From: Prevotella sp.
GTDB lineage: Bacteria > Bacteroidota > Bacteroidia > Bacteroidales > Bacteroidaceae
DNA: 45,939 nucleotides
Direction of reading: 5' to 3'
NCBI GenBank assembly: GCA_016285245.1
Contig: JAEEQH010000024.1
Coordinates: 1 to 45,939 of the forward strand
Each line of letters opens with the position of its first letter. Position 1 is the first letter of the stretch. Both the position numbers and the translations under genes were made by a program. Below, piece by piece: positions 1 to 7,600 of this stretch. A model generated the notes under the pieces. It was given only the letters and a program-made list of their open reading frames with translations, had not been told where the DNA came from and made no database searches.

Positions 1-263
1 GCAACAAGTTCTACTACTCGACGGGCAAGACGAAGATGAAGGCCTTCCGCGCTTACTTCACGCTGCCCGTGGTGTTGGCGGATGTCTCCAATGCCAGTTC
101 GCGAATTGCCTTGTCGTTCGAGGAAACGACGGACGTGAAAGAATTGAAGAGTTCAAGAGTTGAAGAATTGAAGTCTTATTACAATCTCAAAGGCCAGCGT
201 GTGGAGGCGCCCGTAAAGAAGGGACTGTACATTCAGAACGGTAAAAAAGTGGTCATAAAGTAA
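1..263 (+). CDS. C-terminal fragment of a BspA-like secreted protein (5' end outside window)
   Basis: The reading frame is open from the first bases (codons start at base 3), so this is the 3' end of a gene that begins upstream of the window. The 86 visible residues match almost base for base the last part of the 1793-aa protein ending at 10055, so the missing part is probably a similar multi-domain LRR surface protein. The tail (YNLKGQRV, then GLYIQNGKKVVIK) is the conserved end of Prevotella BspA-like proteins and resembles a type IX secretion C-terminal sorting signal; that export role is inferred. The stretch KELKSSRVEELKSYY is coded by the AATTGAA-type sequence that also recurs between genes in this window. 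A strong ribosome binding site for the next small gene follows 15 bases later. Confidence 0.8.
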   Translation, partial: NKFYYSTGKTKMKAFRAYFTLPVVLADVSNASSRIALSFEETTDVKELKSSRVEELKSYYNLKGQRVEAPVKKGLYIQNGKKVVIK

Positions 264-278
264 AGGGAGGACAGAGCT

Positions 279-479
279 ATGAAGAAGACTTATATGAAGC
301 CTGTGGTTCAGACGGTGTCTGTCCGCTTGACGGTGATGAATGCCAACAGCAACGCTATTGTCAGTAGCCTGCCTCAGGAGACGCCCATCAAGTATGGCGG
401 CGTCGACGAGGAGGGCGAGCTGGATCCCGCCTCCCGTCGCGCCAATGACTGGGATGATGACGAGGACTATGAGAAATAA
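279..479 (+). CDS. Small acidic-tailed protein, paralogue of 10071-10268
   Basis: A 66-aa protein starting MKKTYMKPVVQTVSVR, with a conserved middle (LPQETPIKYGGVDEEGELDP) and a very acidic end (DWDDDEDYEK). GGGAGGA sits just before the ATG, which supports this start. A second copy follows the 1793-aa gene and is the same over most of its length, so the pair of large BspA-like gene plus small gene has been duplicated. There is no membrane segment or signal peptide. I associate the opening MKKTYxKP with short, unstudied Bacteroidales proteins; the function is unknown. The layout (conserved leader, variable middle, acidic tail) would suit a modified-peptide precursor or a small partner of the secreted protein, but neither is shown. 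Confidence 0.75.
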   Translation: MKKTYMKPVVQTVSVRLTVMNANSNAIVSSLPQETPIKYGGVDEEGELDPASRRANDWDDDEDYEK

Positions 480-626
480 GAGGTTGAAATTGAGAATTTA
501 GACAGAATGGAGGGGCCAAAGACTAAAGAGCGTCTAAGGGCTCCAGCGTTGTGCTCAACAACAACTGACAAAGGAAGTCCAGTGCTTCTGTCGTGATGTA
601 AAGTAAAAACCTATTGACAAGAAACT
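480..626. other. Intergenic stretch before the nuclease gene
   Basis: It begins with AT-rich sequence like the filler after the second small gene (about 10270). No clear terminator hairpin with a T-run and no TAnnTTTG box were found. The duplication shared with 9790-10270 ends here, so a recombination junction probably lies near 480-500. Confidence 0.4.
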
Positions 627-1829
627 ATGTGTAATGTACTAACCTTATCGCCGATGTTCAATTTGTCTATGGCCTCTAAAGAGTTGTTCCATAGCAATAT
701 GTTGTATTGGATTAGTCTGTCTTATCCTCAGTTGTTTTTGAAGATTCTAAACGATTTAAATGTTGAGACTTGTTCATGGAAAGACAAAGAATGGGTGACA
801 TACCGCGAGAAGAATCATTTTGACCTTTCCGTATATGCGAAAAATGGTAATAAAGAAGAATGTTTGCTGATTGTTGAAAATAAGGTAAAGAGCATTCCAC
901 ATACAGACCAATTAAATGAATACAAGGACAAGGTAAATACGCAGAATGCGAAACTGTTGCTTCTATCGTTGACAACAGACTTGCCTAATAGAGAATACAT
1001 TGAGGGTAGTGGTTGGATAATCAAGAATTACCAAGAGCTGTCACTTGCTATTATCTCTGTGCTTCCATCAATTACCGATGTATATCACCGTCTCCTTTTA
1101 GAGGACTATAGTATGTGCATTCTCTCTCTTCACGAGAAGCAGCTCTCATGGAAGTATGATGTAAATATGTCATATATTAAGCAGTTTGTTAATGCTCCCA
1201 ATGAAGAGAAATCTCTTCGTATTGAAGATATGCGAAAGAAAGTCTTGTATTCTAGATTAGCAGGTGAATTGCAAAATAGACTAAATGCCAAACTTTTCAC
1301 TAATAATCAAATTACCAATCCCAATAATCCAAAGGATTCAGGCATCTACGTCAATTACGGCATGACGCGCTCTATCGGACTACTTGACATAAAGATAAGA
1401 ATAGAGGGGAATTTCATGTTCGTCATACAGTTACAGGGAGAGTCATATAGACATTGTGTGGAGACTCTTGACAAAGACGGAATAACATTCGTCAATGATA
1501 TTAAGTTGAGACTTGCAAATAATAATCCTGTCGCAAAAAAATATAGCTCACATGTTGATGCTATCGTGAACGAATTCTTAAATCCATTGAATAATAATCC
1601 AAACAATAGCAAATACCCCTTCAAAGAGTCGTGTTTTGTTTTGCCTAAAACACGCAAAACAAAGCAAGGCGAAAATAGAGCTTACAACCAGTATGGCCAA
1701 ACATTTATCTATCAGTATGTAAAACTGACAGAAGGAGCGGCCGTCAAAGATGTAATAAATGGCATTATTTCTGACGTAAATAAAGTGAACAAATTTCTGG
1801 GAAAACAACAATTTAATAAGATTATATAA
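627..1829 (+). CDS. PD-(D/E)XK nuclease family protein (PDDEXK_4-like)
   Basis: A 400-aa protein. The opening ASKELFHSNMLYWIS is typical of the PDDEXK_4 family. The nuclease core follows: Asp in HFDLSVYA (about residue 68), Glu-x-Lys in LIVENKVKS (about 86) and Gln in DQLNEYKD (about 97). This fold is found in restriction-type and repair nucleases and in several defence proteins; the substrate here is unknown. The gene is visibly more AT-rich than its neighbours, which suggests transfer from elsewhere. Its stop overlaps the start of the next gene (TAATG), so the two are probably translationally coupled although the next gene encodes a secreted protein. An in-frame ATG at residue 10 or 15 could be the true start, since no strong ribosome binding site marks 627. 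Confidence 0.75.
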   Translation: MCNVLTLSPMFNLSMASKELFHSNMLYWISLSYPQLFLKILNDLNVETCSWKDKEWVTYREKNHFDLSVYAKNGNKEECLLIVENKVKSIPHTDQLNEYKDKVNTQNAKLLLLSLTTDLPNREYIEGSGWIIKNYQELSLAIISVLPSITDVYHRLLLEDYSMCILSLHEKQLSWKYDVNMSYIKQFVNAPNEEKSLRIEDMRKKVLYSRLAGELQNRLNAKLFTNNQITNPNNPKDSGIYVNYGMTRSIGLLDIKIRIEGNFMFVIQLQGESYRHCVETLDKDGITFVNDIKLRLANNNPVAKKYSSHVDAIVNEFLNPLNNNPNNSKYPFKESCFVLPKTRKTKQGENRAYNQYGQTFIYQYVKLTEGAAVKDVINGIISDVNKVNKFLGKQQFNKII

Positions 1830-4654
1830 TGAAGAAAGTTTTAACAATTTTGATTTTGCTTTGCGTATTAGTGTACGCAAATGCTAATGAAAATATCACC
1901 TTTGCCGATGCCAACGTGAAGGCAATCTGCGTTGCTAACTGGGACACGGACGACGATGGAGAGTTGAGTGAGGCAGAGGCAGCCGCTGTGACTGAGCTTG
2001 GTGAGGTATTCAAGGGCAACACGGAGATTACATCGTTCGAAGAGTTGCAGTATTTTACTGGGTTGACCAGCATAGGCAATGATGCTTTTTATCATTGTTC
2101 TAGCCTGACATCCGTTAGCATTCCGAATAGTGTGACCAGCATTGGTAGGCGTGCTTTTGTGTATTGTTCCGGCCTGACATACGTTAATATACCCAACAGC
2201 GTGACGAGCATTGGGAATGATGCTTTTTGCCGCTGTTCCGGCCTGGCCTCCATCACGATTCCCAACAGCGTGACGACCATCGGAGAATGGGCTTTCTCGT
2301 ATTGTTCCGGTCTGACATACGTTAGTATACCCAACAGCTTGACTAGCATAGGTGAATCTGCTTTTGGTAACTGTACTAGTCTCACAAAAGTAATTGTTTC
2401 AGATATTGCCGCGTGGTGCAATATCACTTTTGGAGATTATAGTTCAAATCCATTGTCTGTAGCTCATCACCTTTATAGTGACGAAAGTACAGAAATCAAA
2501 GATTTAGTGATTCCTGAAGGTGTGACCAGTATTGGCTTTTGTGCTTTTAATGGATGTTCTGGCCTGACATCCATTAATATTCCCAACAGTGTGACGAGCA
2601 TTGGTAGGAGCGCTTTTCTAGAATGTTCTGGCCTTACGAAAGTAATTGTCTCAGATATTGCCGCGTGGTGCAATATAACTTTTGAATATTCTAGTTCAAA
2701 TCCCTTAACTTGTGCTCATCACCTTTATAGTGACGAAAGTACAGAAATCAAAGATTTAGTGATTCCTGAAGGTGTGACCAGCATTGGCTTTTGTTCTTTT
2801 AATGGATGTTCTGACCTGACATCTGTCAGTATTCCGAATAGTGTCACCAGTATTGGCAATAGTGCTTTTTCTGGTTGTTCTGGCCTGACATCTGTCAGTA
2901 TTCCTAATAGTGTGACCAATATTGGTAATCTGGCCTTTGATGACTGCAGCAGCCTGACCTCCATCACGATTCCCAACAGTGTGACGACCATTGGCGGGGG
3001 CGCTTTTCGTGATTGTTCCAGTCTTACGAAGGTAATTGTCTCAGACATTGCCGCGTGGTGCAATATAACTTTTGAAGAATCTACTTCAAATCCATTGTAT
3101 TATGCTCACCACCTATATAGTGACGAAAGTACCGAAATCAAAGATTTAGTGATTCCAGAAGGCGTGACAAGTATCAGTGAAAATGCTTTTTATTATTGTT
3201 ATGGCCTGAACTCCATCACGATTCCCAACAGCGTGACGAGCATTGGTGGAGATGCTTTCTGGTACTGTAGTGGCCTTAAGAAATTAATTGTTTCAGATAT
3301 TGCCGCGTGGTGCAATATCACGTTTAATGATGATTTTTCCAATCCATTGTCTTATGCTCACCACCTATATAGTGACGAAAGTACCGAAATTACAGATTTA
3401 GTGATTCCAGAAGGCGTGACAAGTATCAGTGAACGTGCTTTTCAAGGATGTTCTGGCCTGACATCTGTCAGTATTCCTAATAGTGTGACCAGCATTGGTT
3501 CTCGTGCTTTTATGGGTTGTTCCAGTTTTACGAAAGTAATAGTTTCAGACATTGCTGCATGGTGCAATATTGCTTTTGGAGATCATTATTCAAATCCATT
3601 ATATTATGCTCACCACTTATATAGTGACGAAAACACAGAAATCACAGATATATGGATTCCTGAAAGTGTGACCAGCATTGGTTCTCGTGCTTTTATGGGT
3701 TGTTCTAGCCTGACATCTATCAGTATTCCGAAAAGTGTGACAAGTATTGGTGGTTCTGCTCTCCGGGATTGTTCAAATTTGACGAGCGTGGTCGCTGGAG
3801 CTGCAACGCCATTAACTATTGACTCGAACACTTTCACTAATCGTGCTAACGCCAAGCTCTATGTCCCTGTTGGCAGCAAAGCTGCATACCTGGCCGCAGA
3901 CTATTGGAAGCAGTTTAAGGAGATTAAGGAGTTCATTGAAGGCGACGTGAACATGGACGGCGAGACCGACGTAGTGGATGTGGTGGACATTGCCCGATAC
4001 GTGGTGGGTACACCGGCCGAGACCTTCGTGAAAGTGCTGGCAGACATCAACAGCGACGGTGGAGTGGACATCGGCGATGCTGTGACGTTGGTGAACGATA
4101 TTGCCGGCGACCAGAACTTCGCAAGAGCTTACAACATGCCTAAGAATGTTGCGGAGGGTTCTGACGAGCTCACGCTGACAGAGAGCAGCAACGGTCTGTC
4201 GCTTTGCCTGGCGAACCAACGCGACTACACCGCCTTCCAGTTCGATCTGTATGTGCCTGAGGAAACTGACGTGATGCAGATGCAGCTCAACAAGGAGCGC
4301 AAGCAGAAGCACCAGCTATTATATAATAAGGTGGAGGACGGCCATTGGCGCGTCGTGGCACTGTCTACCTCGAACCGCACGTTTGCAGGCAACGACGGCG
4401 AGCTGCTGAACCTCACGCTCAATGATGTGGTCAGCAACGTAACAGTATGCGACATCATCTTCTTCGATACGATGGGCAACAGCCATCCGTTCAGCGACAT
4501 CTGTCTTGGCAATACGACAAAGATAGACCTCGCTACCAGCAATCCTCAGAGAAAAGAGGAAAGCGTGTACACGCTCGACGGCCGTCGTATCAATGGAAAA
4601 CCTTCCAAGAAGGGCATCTATATTATCAATGGTAAAAAGTTCATCATGAAGTAA
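1829..4654 (+). CDS. BspA-like LRR_5 surface protein with EF-hand and dockerin modules
   Basis: A 941-aa secreted protein. The signal peptide covers about residues 1-20. Next comes an EF-hand-like module with the calcium loop DTDDDGELSEAE (about 40-52). From about 65 to 680 there are BspA/Treponema-type leucine-rich repeats of about 23 residues (SVTSIGxxAFxxCSGLTSVxIPN). Five copies of an inserted block (VIVSDIAAWCNITF to HHLYSDESTEI) break the array. A type I dockerin follows at about 704-760 (VNMDGETDVVDVVDIARYV and INSDGGVDIGDAVTLVNDI), then a beta-rich region and the family tail (GIYIINGKKFIMK). LRR_5 proteins of this type act in adhesion and in binding host or matrix proteins; a dockerin usually pairs with a cohesin, and cohesin-like domains exist in the next gene. 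Which ligands it binds is not visible. Confidence 0.88.
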   Translation: MKKVLTILILLCVLVYANANENITFADANVKAICVANWDTDDDGELSEAEAAAVTELGEVFKGNTEITSFEELQYFTGLTSIGNDAFYHCSSLTSVSIPNSVTSIGRRAFVYCSGLTYVNIPNSVTSIGNDAFCRCSGLASITIPNSVTTIGEWAFSYCSGLTYVSIPNSLTSIGESAFGNCTSLTKVIVSDIAAWCNITFGDYSSNPLSVAHHLYSDESTEIKDLVIPEGVTSIGFCAFNGCSGLTSINIPNSVTSIGRSAFLECSGLTKVIVSDIAAWCNITFEYSSSNPLTCAHHLYSDESTEIKDLVIPEGVTSIGFCSFNGCSDLTSVSIPNSVTSIGNSAFSGCSGLTSVSIPNSVTNIGNLAFDDCSSLTSITIPNSVTTIGGGAFRDCSSLTKVIVSDIAAWCNITFEESTSNPLYYAHHLYSDESTEIKDLVIPEGVTSISENAFYYCYGLNSITIPNSVTSIGGDAFWYCSGLKKLIVSDIAAWCNITFNDDFSNPLSYAHHLYSDESTEITDLVIPEGVTSISERAFQGCSGLTSVSIPNSVTSIGSRAFMGCSSFTKVIVSDIAAWCNIAFGDHYSNPLYYAHHLYSDENTEITDIWIPESVTSIGSRAFMGCSSLTSISIPKSVTSIGGSALRDCSNLTSVVAGAATPLTIDSNTFTNRANAKLYVPVGSKAAYLAADYWKQFKEIKEFIEGDVNMDGETDVVDVVDIARYVVGTPAETFVKVLADINSDGGVDIGDAVTLVNDIAGDQNFARAYNMPKNVAEGSDELTLTESSNGLSLCLANQRDYTAFQFDLYVPEETDVMQMQLNKERKQKHQLLYNKVEDGHWRVVALSTSNRTFAGNDGELLNLTLNDVVSNVTVCDIIFFDTMGNSHPFSDICLGNTTKIDLATSNPQRKEESVYTLDGRRINGKPSKKGIYIINGKKFIMK
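2387..3640 (+). repeat. Five-copy inserted block in the LRR array, mostly 252-bp period
   Basis: The block starting K-V/L-IVSDIAAWCNI begins at 2387, 2639, 3029, 3281 and 3533. Three of the four intervals are exactly 252 bp (84 codons). The fourth is 390 bp, which is 252 plus 138 (two extra 23-codon LRR units). The pattern shows growth by unequal recombination of a compound unit on top of the single-LRR repeat. Confidence 0.85.
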
Positions 4655-4673
4655 CGATAGAGGAGGCAAAACA

Positions 4674-7600
4674 ATGAAAAAATATATTCTTTCTATTTTC
4701 GTCTGCGTGCTCGGACTATCTCATATACAGGCTGACAACATCAGCGTACCTAATGTGACCATTGAGCCAGGACAGAGCGCAACGGTAGCCATCAGTCTTG
4801 AAAATAATGAGGCGAATTTGGTGTCGTTCCAAATGGACCTGACGTTGCCCACGGGTATCAGCATCAATAAGAGCGGGTGCTCGTTGAGCAGCCGCTTTAC
4901 CGACGAGGATCAGGAACTGACTATCGGCAAGCAGGGGACCAACGTCTATCGTCTTACCTCAACGTCGTTTGCGTTGATACCCATTACAGGCACCAGCGGA
5001 GAGATTATCACACTGACGCTCACGGCCTCTGACAATAGCGAAGGAGGCACAGCCACGCTGAGCAATATCCGCTTCGTCACCAGTGAGTCGGGCAAGGTTG
5101 TTGTCAGCGATGCATCATTTAGCATCACTGTTGCCACGCCCTCACCTGCTATCACCTTCGTCGATTCCAACGTCAAGGATTTGTGTGTGGCCAACTGGGA
5201 CACGAATGATGATGGCGAACTGAGCCTAGATGAAGCAGCAGCTGTAACGAGTCTGGGCGAGGTGTTCCGTGGCAATACAGAAATCACTTCTTTTGATGAA
5301 ATCAGCTATTTCACGGGACTGACAGGATTTGATGATGATGCCTTTAATGGATGTAGCGGACTGACATCGTTTACCATACCTAGCAACATCACGAGTATAG
5401 GAAGACGTGCATTCCAAAATTGCAGTAGTCTGGCATCCATCACCATTCCAGAAAGTGTTACAGATATTTATTACCATGCGTTCTCATATTGCACAGGCAT
5501 AACCTCAATTACAGTCGACCCTGGGAACGGCGTTTATGATTCCCGCTATGATTGTAATGCTATCATAAAGACCAGTGCGAATCAACTGGTAGCAGGATGT
5601 AAAAACACCATTATTCCAGATAATGTAACAAGAATCGGCAATTACGCATTTTTGGGATGTAGTGATCTGACATCCATCACCATTCCAGAGAGCGTAACAG
5701 CCATTGGTAACAGTGCCTTCTATGACTGTTCGAATCTTGCATCGATAGAGATTCCTAATAGCGTTACATCTATCGAAAGTGCTGCTTTCCGTAAGTGTAG
5801 CAGTTTGACAACTGTAACGGTTGATATGGATACACCTCTTGAAATTGATAACCTTGTGTTCGCCACCCCTGCCAACGCCACACTCTTTGTGCCCATAGGC
5901 AGTAAGACAGCATACGAGACTGCTGACAATTGGAAGGAGTTTGGCACAATCGTGGAGTATGGAAACATCACCTTCGCCGATGGCAACGTCAAGGAGTTGT
6001 GCGTTGCCAACTGGGACACGGACGATGACGGCGAACTGAGCCTAGATGAAGCAGCAGCTGTAACGAGTCTGGGCGAGGTGTTCAAGGGCAACACAGAGAT
6101 TACGTCGTTTGACGAACTGGCTTACTTCACGGGAATGACCACAATTAGCGCAGATGCATTTAGTGGATGCACAAGCCTGACGAGCGTGAAGTTGCCAAGC
6201 ACGGTGACGAGTATTGGACATGGAGCATTTTGGAGCTGTGGACAATTAGCGAGCATTGACTTTAATGGTTGTAAAGCTAGTATAAAGTATGATGCATTCG
6301 GATATTGTACCAGCCTCGTTAACGTCACTCTTCCTTCAGGGACATATCCAGATGGACACAATTGTTTTTATGGTTGTACTTCGCTGAAGAGTTTTGTCAT
6401 GGAGGCGTCAGACAATCTGCCAGACTCATGGTCTGGAGGCACATTTGACTTGTGTTCAAATCTGGAAACGGCAGTTGTATACGGCAAAGTCCTGCGAGGA
6501 CCAAATAACTTCAAGGAATGTACTAGCCTGCAGACCGTCACCTATCTTGACAGCACTCCAGGTACTAACTACAACCAGAATTTCAGAGGGGCTGCTTCAG
6601 GAATCCAGTTTATTATTCCCGAGGGTTCGGCTGAGACGTTCCTGCGTCAGGGCTACGTGAACCTGTCGGACAAGAGTGCCCTGCCCATAGCCCGCGAGGA
6701 GTTCGAGGACGAGGTAGCACGCATCGAAGCAATGGCAACAGCCGCCGGCAGTGACGCAACGGCACTGAGCCAGGCCATCAGCGAGGCACGTACTATCGTG
6801 AACAATGCGACCGACTACCCCACGGTGTTTGCTCAGATTGCAGCCGTGAAGGAGGCTGCCCGTGAGTTCCTCGCCACAGCTACGCTGACGGACGAGTTCG
6901 ATGTGACAGCCGCCTACGTCACCAACCCAGATATCACGCGCTTCGACATTGGTTGGCAGACGTCAAGTGGCTGGATGACTGCAGGCTACCAGACGGCAAG
7001 CTACACGAATGGCGATGTCAGCATTGACCACTTTGTCGAGATGCAGAAGGGCGATGGCGCCTTGCCCGACGGTGAGATTAATCAGACCATCAGCCAGCTG
7101 CCTGCTGGCAAATACAGGCTGGAGGCCGACGTGATTGCAGCCAATGCATTGAGTGATGCCGAAGTGACTGGTGTCAGCCTGTTCCTTGGAGGAGAAAGCA
7201 CGGTTGTCGTTACAGAAGACATGAAGCCTCAGCACTTCAGCGTGGAATTCACCAATAATGAGACACAGGATGTGGAGTTTGGCATCAACATAGCCAGCAC
7301 CACCGCCAACTGGGTGGCAGCAGATAACTTCCGCCTTTACTATCTGCAGGAAAAGATAATCGAGTTTGCCGATGAAAACGTCAAGACGCTGTGCGTGGCT
7401 AATTGGGATACTAGCGGTGACGGCGAGCTGAGTGAGGCAGAGGCATCCGCTGTGACTGAGCTTGGTGAGGTGTTCAAGGGCAATACGGAGATCACATCGT
7501 TCGACGAACTGCAGTACTTTACAGGACTGACAACTATCGGCAATGATGCTTTCCGTGATTGCAGCGGATTGACGTCCGTCACCATTCCCAACAGCGTGAC

